A stretch of DNA of 64,000 nucleotides from Myoxocephalus aenaeus (lineage: Eukaryota > Chordata > Actinopteri > Perciformes > Cottidae), in assembly GCA_038501785.1 (NCBI GenBank), contig JBAMJR010000053.1, positions 888,001 to 952,000 on the forward strand, written 5' to 3'. Every line of letters starts with the position of its first letter. The stretch's first letter is position 1. A model generated the notes under the pieces. It saw only the letters and a list, made by a program, of their open reading frames with translations, had not been told where the DNA came from and did not search any database. Shown here in pieces: positions 36,542-56,327 of this stretch. The position numbers and the translations under genes are program-made.

Positions 36542-39500
36542 ATGAAGAGTCTGGTCGGGTATTGTGTGCTCATCTTGGTGTTTCTTTTGAGCTGCACTGT
36601 ACAGGCTGAGGTAATACAAACTACATGATATCTCTTCCTCTCTGCATTGTCTTCCTCCTCTCTTTTGTCTTTAATATGTTTCAGACAAGCTACTCAATTC
36701 TCACGCTCTGTCTTTACCTTCACTATAAAACTGTTTCTCTGATATTGCTAGAAATACCAGAAGCTGATTTTGCCTCAAGGTACGGTGAATGTTATTCTCA
36801 CCTCACAATTTCATACAATGCACACATTTTGGAAGATCGTGTATATTCAGATGTCATGATGTTCCTCCTCTTGTTTTTCTCTTGTGGCTCTAACCTCAGG
36901 CACAGACTGCTCACAGATTAAGACTCTCTCACCACAAGCGTCCAGTGGGGTTTATTGGATCCAGCCTTCGAGAGTCAAGGCCCCGTTCAAGGTATAACAA
37001 AAGAACCTGAGACGTAATGTACATAGCAAGGCTTGACTGTAATTGACCATTCGCTAAGCCCCACCCCCTTAGTTATTGTATTGTTGCAACGCCTGTCCTT
37101 ACCAATACAGAATCTTAAATCATACAGCTCTTTTCTGTTGTGTAGTGTCATAAACATTGAATCCTTTACATGACTGATATTAATAATAAACAGTGCTATG
37201 TCAGATTTTAGGTAGTGTGCGAAAAGCCTCCCTGGTAGCCAAAATTAACTAGCCCAGATCCGGCTTAAGCTCGGCACGCCGGAAGAAACACGTCGATAAT
37301 AATATCTGACACCGTCCACGTCTGCTAGATCGTAACTATACATTTTGATTTCAGGAGATAAAACATTGCAATACAATCGCCACGTGTCCATTAGATTAAC
37401 GTTAAAGTTACTCCAACCCTGTCAGGTGTACAATCCATTATGACAGCATAATATTTGGCCCTCTTCACTTTTTCAACAATGGCTATTCATGCTATCAATT
37501 CATTCTGGATCTGCTTACTCAAATAAGTGTCTGACAGCTCTTTTTCTTGGATTCTTCTTAAATGTTCTTTCATGACAGGGTCAAATTTTGCCATCAGCTG
37601 TACTTGGAAGTTTCCATTGCCATGCTCATATAATTTCTCTGTATGCCCACGAAAAGCAAGATTTCGCTCAGCTAGATGGGTAATTATGGCAAGCAATCTT
37701 TTAAAAATATTTCTCCATTTCTCAATTTCTACCATCATTGCATTTTGGTTCAGCTGATCAATGGCTGTGCCTGTCTGAAGTCTTTGGGGTAAGTGTGTGC
37801 CAGGACTCCATATGAGACACATGTTCAGCAGACCTCTCATGCTGTTTCAGGTGAGCTCCGAGGTTTCTCCAGTTGTTAAAACCATTTGAACTTAAATGTG
37901 CGTTCCCCTCTCCAAAAAGTCGGCAACAAAAGCACATAACACAGTCCCCTGATTCACTGTAGATAAGCCACGTCCTATTAATCTTCTCCCTGTTTTTCAT
38001 TTGGAAGCAGTAATTATTACTGGTAAATCTCCGCCCCTCTGGATTTTTGGGGAATTCTAGCACACTAATTTGTATGGGACCTTTTCGGACGATCGCACAT
38101 CGCTCCTCGGCAGTGAGCTTCTTAGGCCAGAGAGCCGGGTCATCTGTCAGCAAGCCAACAGTGCTTTGGTCGGTGGCAGCAGGATTACCACAGCTAGGGC
38201 TAGGGCTATTAGCAGAACTAGGCAGTTGACTCACCAAAGCCCCATCATCGTCATCATCGTTGTCAACGTCGTCAATAACACTGTCGGTGATGGTGGGCGG
38301 CAACAACATGATGTCCTCTTCATTGTCTTGGTTAACTAGGGTGACCAGACGTCCTCTTTTTCCCGGACATGTCCTCTTTTCGAGACCTAAAAAAAGCGTC
38401 CGGCAGGGATTCCAAAAACGTCCGGGATTTTGCTACGTGCGGGAAAATAGTTATTACCCCCTTACAAGTTTTGGAAATGGTATCTCCCTCACGTTCCACC
38501 TTCTTGCGCAAGCTCTGACTGTAGAGAGAACTGTCATTGGTCGACCGATCTCAACGTAATTGTAAGTTCACGGCATGCTACACACCACTGCTACCCCCCC
38601 CCCCCCCCCCCCCCCCCCCCTCCCCGCGACGAAGCGAAGTCGTCGATAACGTCGTTATCCTCACCTAGCGCCACTTCACAGCTAGCTGCTGCTGCTGCTG
38701 TAGTGGCATGTTCAACGCTTTGGACGTTCCTGCCTGTATCCCCAGTAGCCGTAAAAAAGTGTGTCATCTTTGGCAGCATTTCTAAATATTTATCGGCGTC
38801 TTTTCTTTTTTTTCTTTTAATTGAGCCGCTTGGATAACTTCGTTTCATTTTTGCTTTTATTCTTGTCTTGCTTCTGAATCGTCTCATTCTAATCGTCTAA
38901 TTTCCAGTCCTCCTCTCACTGTGTGTTTATCTTTCGCGCCGCGCACCGTTATGGACTAGTCCATTTCATTGTGAAAGTAGGGGGTGTAGGGACACGACAG
39001 CTAACCATGAACTGGACATTTTAACTACTACTTCAACGTTTCAACGTATTTCTTAAGAATATTAATACAATTGACCATGCTTTTGAAGCGTTCATGATGA
39101 TAATTGATGATTTGAGGTTGGTTGGGGGCCCCCCTACTACGACCACTGGTAGGGGGCCCCAAGCAGCCGCCTACCTATGCCTCTATGTTAAGACCGCCTC
39201 TGGGCTTGATAAATACAAAAGTGTTCTTTCATTACAGACTAGTCAGCTAATAGCATTATTCGGGTCCTCAGGACACGTTTTCTAGCTAACGTGCTGAACT
39301 CCCCTGACAAGGTTAGCTAGCTTAAGCACGGTTAGCATTGAATATACACGGGCCATGTGGCGGAATTGAGCTTCTCTCAAAAACGAGTAATGTATATCTA
39401 AATGTGTTAAATAGACATCTCCCACCATATTTGAACTATTTAATAATGCGGGTACTTACCACAAGAGTGGATGTTGGTGGAGAAAGAAAAGAAAGAGATG

Positions 39501-41390
39501 AGGTCTGGCCTAAAATAATTTTATTTTTTATTTTTAACATACTGCATGTTACATTACATTACATTTCATTTAGCTGACGTGTTTATCCAAAGTCACTTAC
39601 AATAAGTGCATTCAACCATGAGTACAAACTCAGAACAACAAGAATCAAGAAAGTACAAGTTCTTCAAGAAAGCAAAACTACAAAGTGCTATAAGTGCCAT
39701 TTAAGTGCTACTAAAGTGCTAGTAAAGTGTTACTTTCTTTATTCAAAGTATAGTTGGAAAATATGTGTTTTTAGTTTGCGGCGGAAGATGTAGTGACTAT
39801 CTGCTGTCCTAATGTCAATGTGGAGCTCATTCCACCATTAAGGAGCCAGGACAGCAAATAGTCGTGACTTTGTTGAGTGTTTAGCTCGCAATGACGGAGC
39901 TACGAGCCGATTGGCAGAAGCCGAGCAGAGTGAACAAGCTGGGGTGTACGGTTTTACCATGTCCTGGATGTAGATTAGACCCGATTTGTTCACAGCAAGT
40001 ACCAACGTTTTGAAGTGATGCGGGCGGCCATTGGTAACCAGTGGGCGCGAAGGAGCGGAGTAGTGTGAGTGAATTTGTTAACTCGACTACCTGCTCAGGT
40101 GTTCTGTGAAATGCGGCAAGACGGTGGCTGGACGGTGTTTCAGAGGCGCAGTGGAGGAGCGGTTTCCTTCAACAGGAAATGGGCAGCATACAAAAAGGGT
40201 TTTGGAAATTTAACAAGTAAGTAAAGAATATAAAACTGGTTGCGTTTGTTCAGGGATGTGACGATAAATCAAACTTGTGATGAACTGTGACACGCCTTAC
40301 TTAGTACACAGGGAATGTACATATCGCAGAATGCAGAAGAACAGACAGGATTTGGAATTCAATTAGCTGTTATTAAGGTGAAACAAGAATGAAGATGTTT
40401 GTATACCTTATTGACATTGGCCGGAAACAGCCTCTTTTGCCACATGCTCTCCTGTGAAGAGTTGGAGATTAGATTACATTGTAAACGCAATTTGGACATT
40501 TTCTACCACACATACATGTATGCAAATCAGGCTGTGGTGCCACCTACTCCTAGAGTAAAAGCATTGTGTGAACTTCAGAAATTGCAATCTTGAGCTTTCA
40601 AAACCCTGCATCCTGCAGCTGTGACAACTCAAAGCAACGTTGTATCGGAAAAAACTGAATAGTCTCCTTGTGCTCTGCCGATTCCCTTAGAGGACCACTG
40701 GCTGGGTCTGATGAGGGTTTCCTCTCTGACCAAGACCAAGACCTGGACCCTGAGGGTCGACCTGTTCGACCACGACGGTGTCACTGCTTTCGCCGAGTAC
40801 AGAAACTTCAAGTTGGGCAGTGAAAAAGCAGCTTTCAAACTGCATGTCGGAGACTACAATGGAGATGCAGGTACTGACGGCTTTTGGCCATCTTTTCCCT
40901 CTGCTTTTTTAGTGATACACACATTTTCATCCCATTTACTTCACTTCCATTTATGCTGGTTGGACAGTCTTTTGCCTCATCTTGTAACTGCCACATGTGG
41001 TCACAGTGGCCACTGTTCCATAAACGTTGCATTTCAAAAGGCACCCACTGAATCCTGAACTTGTTGAAACGGTTTCCAACTTTGTCCACAGGTGATGCCA
41101 TCCGTGGTGCCTATTCAGGCATTGACCAGAACGGCTTCGGCTTCAGCACCACCGACCGCGACAACGACGGCTGCTCCCCATGCATCTTTGGTGACATTGC
41201 TCAAAGGGCTTGTACCTCTTCAGACGGTGGCAGCTGGTGGTACAGCCGTTGCGGCTCTGCCGGCCTGAACGGAGACTGGCATCCTAATGGTGAACACGTC
41301 GGTTGGGCGTCAGGCCTCCACTGGCAGACCTGGAAAGGTCCTGCGCCGTACTCCCTGAAGGCCACCAGAATGATGATCAAGTCTGTGTGA
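36542..41390 (+). CDS. Secreted fibrinogen-related domain protein (MFAP4/FREP-like), 261 aa
   Basis: Six exons: 36542-36610, 36752-36779, 36900-36991, 40099-40216, 40691-40870 and 41092-41390. They give 786 nt, open throughout. Exon 1 encodes exactly a 23-residue signal peptide (hydrophobic core VLILVFLLS, cleavage near VQA-E). Exon 2 is a 28-nt microexon (KYQKLILPQ) that alone restores frame with exon 3. The rest is one fibrinogen C-terminal domain: [37 protein letters not shown], the Ca-site-like DRDNDGC, and the closing [24 protein letters not shown] part. There is no collagen or coiled-coil region. Vertebrate relatives (MFAP4, FIBCD1, ficolins, fish FREPs) bind acetylated sugars or extracellular matrix. 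A pattern-recognition role is plausible but not shown. The fourth exon is preceded by a 3.1-kb intron filled with transposon debris. Confidence 0.9.
38337..38590. mobile_element. hAT-like terminus TAGGGTGACCAGACGTCC inside the decayed hAT
   Basis: The first 18 bases are identical to the left end of the elements at 4081 and 54158, followed by the related CTCTTTTTCCCGGACATG. The other terminus was not found; the right limit is set at the poly-C tract. It interrupts the older transposase remnant. Confidence 0.5.
38594..38630. repeat. Uninterrupted 37-base C tract (G tract on the minus strand)
   Basis: 37 consecutive C followed by TCCCC. On the minus strand this would be a poly-Gly run in the dead transposase frame. 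The length may be assembly-dependent. Confidence 0.9.
39545..40090. repeat. Interspersed repeat starting ACATTACATTACATTTCATTTAG
   Basis: It opens with an ACATT run and CATTTAGCTGACG, followed by TTATCCAAAGTCACTTACAATAAG. This opening is very common in fish genomes. It fills most of the sequence up to the fourth exon of the fibrinogen-like gene. The class is not assigned and no coding capacity is seen. Confidence 0.5.
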
Positions 41391-42054
41391 GCCGAGCCAA
41401 CCCACACTTAACTTCATACTCGCTTTTCTAGTCGCACATCTAGGCTGGTAGTACGTTTAAGCAATAGGACTTTCTTTTTTATGTGCAAATCAGTTCTCTT
41501 GTTAAGATACTGGGCCTACTGGTTATTTCACACTTCCAGATTATTTCTGCCTTTGCAGATTGAATATTGTTGATGGTTTTCAAATTTCTTCATGTCAACA
41601 CGAGAAGAAGACATATTAACTGGTCATTAATGAAGTCATCATTGAGGTTAATGAAAGTCCACAAACAGAGCACAGTTTGGAAAGGCAAGGTGCATGTGTT
41701 CTATTACAAAACACCTGTGTATGAAGACATACATATTCAATAAACATATTTGTTTGCAGAACCCTTGATCTGTCTATTTCTTTAAATTCCTGACAGAAAA
41801 TCACTCCATTTGATTAACAATGAGTACACTTCATTACTACATGAGGACCTTTCTTTAAATCAATACCCTCATAATCTGTATATCAAAAGCTGACATCATG
41901 TTAAATTTGATTGTTACGTTATGAAAATAATCTTTGTTTCTGTTGTTTTGAGCCATAAAACCCATTCATTCCTTTTGAAAGTGCCTGCCCTTTGTCATGG
42001 GACATTTTATATATTATGTATTGTATATTCTCATAAGTAAATAGCGTAGAGTGT
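41391..42054. other. 3' UTR of the fibrinogen-like gene and end of the unique island
   Basis: A canonical AATAAA at 41739-41744, about 350 nt after the stop, probably ends the transcript. From about 42055 (CTAGACTATCAAAGC) the sequence is homologous to the NXPE 3' flank of copy A. No other feature is seen. Confidence 0.6.
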
Positions 42055-42188
42055 ACTCTAGACTATCAAAGCTTGCCATATATGACTGTGTTTCATGCAG
42101 AAGTTGCCTCACTGCATCCATATCCTCTTTTCCGTCTTTGAAAAACAATCAAAGTGTTCCCCATTCCTCTCCCCCAAGACACAAACAT

Positions 42189-50939
<8,751 letters not shown>

Positions 50940-51041
50940 AATTGGGGATCACGCCTCATCTCTGGCTGCAGCAAAGCACTTTGACCACTTTCTCTGGTAC
51001 TGAATAGATAATAAACAATAAACAAAGCACTTTGTTATAAA

Positions 51042-51308
51042 TGGTAAATGGACCTGTACTTGTATAGCGCTTTTCTATTCTTCCGACCACTCAAAGCGCT
51101 TTAACGCTACATGACATCATTCACCCACTGATGAGAGGAGCTACCATGCAAGGAGCCACATCAGATTGACAACCATTCATACACCGTAGGCGCAGCTACG
51201 GGAGCAATTTAGGGTTAAGTGTCTTGCTCAAGGACACATCGACGGAGCCGGGGATCGAACCGCCGATCCTCTGATTGAAGGATGACCCTGCTCACCACTG
51301 AGCCATAA
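51042..51308 (-). repeat. tRNA-like SINE copy upstream of NXPE copy B
   Basis: Same insertion as 18683-18947, with the A-box-like GGCTCAGTGGT and B-box-like GGTTCGATCCCCGGCTCC on the minus strand. Confidence 0.6.
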
Positions 51309-51622
51309 AGAATATTGTACCATTCAGAAGACGTAAAGCTTCCAAAAGAAAATACATTTTCAAAGAATTTCTTTTCACATTAGTTGTAAACCATTATAAC
51401 AACATGGCTACACAGTGAGTGCAAATAGATGCATTTAAATATGTTAATATTTGAAAATATTCAAAATACTTTTGAGGAAACTATGAAAACTTGTGCTTCG
51501 TTATGGTCGAGCCATCATACAGCAAACAATATAACTTAAAAATGTTAATTTAAGAAGCTAAAAAGGTGAAGAATATTATGTTCGGTAGTCGTGATGCAAG
51601 GGATCAAAAAACTCACGGTAAT

Positions 51623-51660
<38 letters not shown>
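51623..51660. repeat. (CA)n microsatellite, copy B
   Basis: About 19 CA units; the counterpart of 19263-19318, shortened. Confidence 0.95.
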
Positions 51661-51663
<3 letters not shown>

Positions 51664-53192
51664 GAGTTTCAGGTTACATACAGGTTTATCTGAAAGAGTA
51701 CCATCATGGTGTGTGAGAAATCAGACAATTTGATCTCATATTTGGACTTTTTTTGTAAAATTACTGTTCAGTGTTTACATTATTACAAATATCCTGTTAA
51801 ACTGTTACTACAGCAATCTGCCAAGAACAAACAGACGGATGAAGTTCAGCTTAGTTCAGCTTTCAGATACTGCAATATTGACTTAGGGAAAATAAAAATC
51901 AGTGATATATAACAATAATAATATAATTCTGACAAGGGCCTTCTGCCCAATGAGTACTTCTACTTTATGCACTTGAAGTATATCATAATTTTTCTACTTT
52001 TACTTGTATCAAGCTTTGAATGCGTGCCTTTTATAAACTGATCATATGTTTTTAACTATGTAATTGACAAAGTTTCCTTGACTCAAGTAAATGTAATCGA
52101 GTACAAAGCAGTAGTGGAGTATAAAATAGCATAAAACAGAAGTAGTAGAAGTAAAATGCAAGTATCTCAAAATTTCACACATGTAGTAATTAGGTTACTG
52201 GCAACATTTTGTTTTCATTATAACATTTAAATTAGAATATACGTAGTTTATTAAGCATTGCAGGTGTCTTACCTCAGCAGAGAATCACTGAGAGATTCAT
52301 TTGACTGTCACTTTATCTCCCGCTGGTTCTTGGAAACTTTGCTCTCTTTGCTCAACCTCCAGGTTTTGCATGTGAGGCTATTGAGCACCCTCAGCACTGT
52401 ATCATGAATCTGCTTTAATCAAATAAACAGCAACTCTGGTTGTTGATTGGCTTATTTTCTGAAACACTCCCATGTGCCAAAAGAGCTGCACCAACATTGC
52501 AATAGAGACAATATAGAGAGAGAGTATAGAGAGTTTATTTTACAGGCTGTTAGTAAAGAATGAAATACAAATAAAAGAAATACATGAAAAACAATTTATG
52601 ATAAGACAAAAAAATACAAATTGTTATGTAACAAAAAATAAATGTTGTCTACGGCCAAATCCCAATCTACACATTCACGGACATAATAGGCATAATACAT
52701 ATTTCAGTAGAGTTTATTCCCTCCTTTTCTCTATAATGCCCACTTCATATGTCATTAAGACAGTTGTATGATCACAGAGGTGTGAGGAAAACTTCCATAT
52801 TAAAAACTAACCCTAAGGTAGAGTTTGGCACATGGGTGTTCAGCCTGGCAAGTTACATTTAAGGGTTAAAGATGGATACATAAAAACACATGAAATCAGA
52901 GGAATGGAAGCAGAGACTATGTTACATCGATTTTATTCATTAAACATTTCATTTTGTCATTGAAGCTGTTTTGACAAGAAATTGGTAAATAGATTATTTG
53001 AAATGACCTCTCATCTTGTGAGGAAAGAGCCTGGAAGACATTCAAATCAGGGAGTAAAAAGTTAAGGTCAAAGTTAAAAGCCATGTTAGTATGCACACCC
53101 AGGACTCATATTCATATGACAATATGCTTTCATATGTTGATTTTTTTGCTGTTGCTGTTGTTGTTACCGCCACCTGCTGGAGATTCTTTGCC

Positions 53193-54157
53193 TCGTACTC
53201 CCCCAAAACACCTGCAGGATTGTGTCAAGGACTCATCAAGCAAGCACATGGCCCATCTCACGTGAACCCCAAAAGAACAAAAGAAGAAGTCTCCATCCTT
53301 TGGTGGCACCCATACATGAAGGAGATGGTAGGGCTCTATCACCATGAATGTCCCACCTGCAATGATTTCGGAATGAAAAGACCGTATAAAAGTCCCCAAG
53401 GAGCGTTCCCAGTTCCAGAAAATATGCATCGATTATACAAACAAGGGTGCAGAAATCAGAAAGAGGGGATTCAGATATCTACTCGTGATGATCGACAGAT
53501 ATACCCGATGGGTTGAAGCGATCCCCTGCAGGAAAGAAGACACAAAGACAGTTGTGAAATGGCTAAAGAATGAGCTGATACCAAGATATGGCGTTCCAAG
53601 AAGGATCAGGTCTGACAATGGCACACATTTTGCAAACAAACACTTACAGGAAGTGGAGAGATATTTAGGTATCACACATGCGCACGGAGCAGTCTATGAT
53701 CCGCAGTCACAGGGGATAGTCGAGAGCTAATTGAACGATTAAATCTAAGATAGCTAAGATATGTCATGCTACTAAGTTGACCTGGCTAGACGCGCTTCCT
53801 TTAGCGTTAATGTCTATGAGGTCCTCGAAAGGAGGGAAAACTTTTCTTTCTCCCCATGAATTATTGATAGGAAGACCGATGCCCAGCCCAGGAAGAGAGC
53901 TAGGAGATAGTCCAGTGTTGGATATGTTTCAGGTAGAAGAGGAAGAGTATTTTGGGAAATTGTCTGACCAGATCAAAGTTCTCTCCCAACAGGTTGCCAG
54001 AGCTCAGACAGTGCCAGCTGAAGGGAACGTGCCATCAGTAGGGCCAGGTGATTGGGTAAGGCTGAAGGTGCACAAACGAAAGTGGACTGAGCCTAGGTGG
54101 ATTGAGCAATTTGAAGTCGTTGCAAAGACTTCACACTCACTCCAGGTAAGAGGCCAC
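53193..54157 (+). pseudogene. Endogenous retrovirus pol fragment (integrase), copy B
   Basis: Counterpart of 3116-4080 with the same frame change and the same stop between core and C-terminal parts, so these breaks predate the duplication. Here the third catalytic position is the expected Glu, but the conserved His two motifs earlier reads Asp (YDPQSQ). No LTR, gag or reverse transcriptase is present. The fragment cannot encode a working integrase. Confidence 0.8.
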
Positions 54158-56014
54158 TAGGGTGACCAGACGTCCGGATTTAGGCCGGACAGTCCGGATT
54201 TTCAATGCCCTGTCCAGCGTATTTGTCCTCCTTTTTGCAGACCTGCAAACTTGTCACCTTTCGGTGAAATTCACTGTTTTGAAATCAAAATATATGAACT
54301 GGCCGGCCAGCGTTTCTGAGATTGGAGTGGTCGTGATCTTCATAATAGAAGATCTTTGATGAGTCTTGGCCAATCAGCGTTAAGATGTCTCCAGCAGCCG
54401 TTTCTCAATACGCGTTCTTCTCTGTACTTGATGAGGAAACACACAACTGAAAGTTGATGTTCTCTGAATACTACTGTTGAGTCACAACATGTACTTTTAG
54501 GATGTTTTCAGGCGAGAATTTAGTTGTTTAAGCATCAAATCTGTGGTCGGCTTGTCAAGAATCACCCTACTTAAAAAGATACGGCGACCAGTTGAGTTCC
54601 TGCTGGCGGGACCGGTGAGTCTCGCAAGCACCGGGCCGTCAGCGCTGTGCTGCCTGCCGAGAGCAGCCTGATCCCGGCAGGACTTTTTGAAATGATCCGC
54701 TGGCTCCGATTTCTCCATAGCGGTTAAACATGAGATATAATTCAGTTTTGAGGATCTAACGAGCAATCTTTATTAGTTTATTATTTATTCACAGTAACGT
54801 TACATCAGTTTAACGGAGGGAAAGGTTAAGATTCATAACTTAATGTTTTAATTTAACTTTTACTTTGAACTTCAACGGTGTCTTTTTACTTTTGACCGAA
54901 TTGATTGCAATTATATGTGTATCTATATAAAGTACATATATAAAATACATATTAATTAATTGTTAATTACAATTAATAATTACATATTAAGAATATATTA
55001 CATATATAATATATATAAAAAAAAGATATACATATTAATTAATTAATTGATAAAGCAGGGTATGCTCCAAGGAGCTCAATTACATTAAAAATGGCTCACA
55101 TCCCCTCTCTTCACACTTAATAAAATCAAACTGCACCCCTTATATGCAATTATAATACGGGTAGATCAAATCAAGCATTCTGATTGGTTGAGAGTGAGTC
55201 ACGGTACTTTATTCAGCCATAAAGTACTGTACAGCCTGTTTACATGTAGAGCGTTCCATATCAGTGCACACTTAAAATAACAGGTAGATTTAAATTGCGC
55301 GACCGTTAGTTGTAATTTCAAGCTAGACAGTTACCAAACATGTTTGGTGTAAACTTTGATATTTTGGGGGGAATGACTTTTGATGAGAATGTCAGTGGTG
55401 AATAATGTATCTGTGGTCCCTGTTCCTGCTGTACAGTCAAACGTTGATATGGCTCACCATCAGGAGAGCAGATAACGCTCTGAGAGAGACTAGCTAGCGG
55501 GGAGCGAGTGCATACAACCAGAAACTAAGATGAGGAATGAAAAGGGTTTGATCACAAAATCGTGATAATTTCCAGTGAGACATAATTACGTCGGTAATTT
55601 CCCGACGCGAGGCAAGTTCTCTAAACATCATGGAAGAAGCAGCGAGAGCAGCAGCGAGAGCACTTCTTTACATCGGTGGCTGAGTGTCATCCTCCACCCT
55701 TCTTTCAACCGGTCAGTTTTATAGTCCAGTCAGTTTTATAGTCTCGTATGTGCGTCCCGTACACATACGGGACTATTTTCTCTGTCGCTGAAATGCGATA
55801 CACAATGTTTGGTGGCTACAACTATTTTGTGCTGAAAGGGAGCTTACTATTACTATTTATAAAGTCGCAGGTAACCGTATTATAAAAGCAATAAGGTACT
55901 CGAGGCAGTACTGTGTCTACAATAATGTACTGTTCAAGGGTGTTGTTAGGCCCGACGCGCAGCAAAATACCGAATAGTGTCCTCCTTTTTGGTGTTATGG
56001 ATATGGTCACCCTA
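54158..56014. mobile_element. hAT-like non-autonomous element, copy B (without LINE)
   Basis: TAGGGTGACC...GGTCACCCTA termini with the 8-bp duplication GAGGCCAC at 54150-54157 and 56015-56022. At about 54980 it preserves the uninterrupted target of the LINE found in copy A. No transposase frame. Confidence 0.85.
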
Positions 56015-56242
56015 GAGGCCACACCAAAACCAAGTGGCACCATCTAACCCATTGTTTGCCTGCAGATCCGCCAGCCAAAGCAGCAGAACCAACCGCTGAA
56101 AGCGTACCTGATCTGGGAGGGAATTCTGAGTAGAATGGAAGACCCAGAGAGATGCAGAACCAGTAAGAAAAGTGATTTCACAGCCACACAGTACTGCCTA
56201 GGTGCAGTATTTTTGGTATGCGTAATAGTGTTTCCCTTTGAG
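56015..56242 (+). pseudogene. Endogenous retrovirus env-like fragment, copy B, left part
   Basis: Matches 8141-8365. The N-terminal region and the start of its hydrophobic segment are here; the frame is then cut by the gypsy element. About 57 bp present in copy A (8366-8422) are missing between the two sides. Confidence 0.6.
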
Positions 56243-56327
56243 ATTCCCTCTGCAGCTGAGCGCAACCCCGCCCCGCCCCCACATACCTCCACCGCCCGAC
56301 TTAGGCCGGGGTTCCATCCGGCCTAAC

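Larger units (their letters stand above)
37487..39203 (-). pseudogene. Decayed hAT transposon (DUF4371/ZMYM1-like transposase) in intron 3
   Basis: On the minus strand the right terminus reads CAGAGGCGGTCTTAACATAG, a known hAT end. An N-terminal piece at 38887-38591 ([16 protein letters not shown], a start typical of this family) runs into a poly-G tract. The next piece at 38309-37758 has a TTF-type zinc finger ([13 protein letters not shown], then a late His pair). It passes by a frame change near 37800 into a DUF4371-like part ending at 37487. The catalytic core and left terminus are missing. A second repeat is inserted between the first two pieces at 38337. It is inactive and opposite to the host gene. 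Confidence 0.75.
50940..53192. other. 5' flank of NXPE copy B (duplicated block)
   Basis: Matches 18579-20963 and, from 51830, 1765-3115. It includes the SINE-like copy and CA repeat. No coding exon is recognised. The block ends at GATTCTTTGCC, where the retroviral fragment begins. Confidence 0.65.

Noticed and set aside
36625..36921. 98-codon frame as a separate gene
   Set aside because: Spans introns and the microexon of the fibrinogen-like gene in the wrong phase; only the 28-nt exon inside it is supported.
37758..38309. Active or domesticated ZMYM1-like gene
   Set aside because: Frameshifted, interrupted by another repeat and lacking the catalytic part, within an intron in antisense.
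39117..39160. GGGGGCCCCCC...GGGGGCCCC inverted repeat as a regulatory hairpin
   Set aside because: It lies next to the CAGAGGCGG terminus and is best read as subterminal structure of the hAT element.
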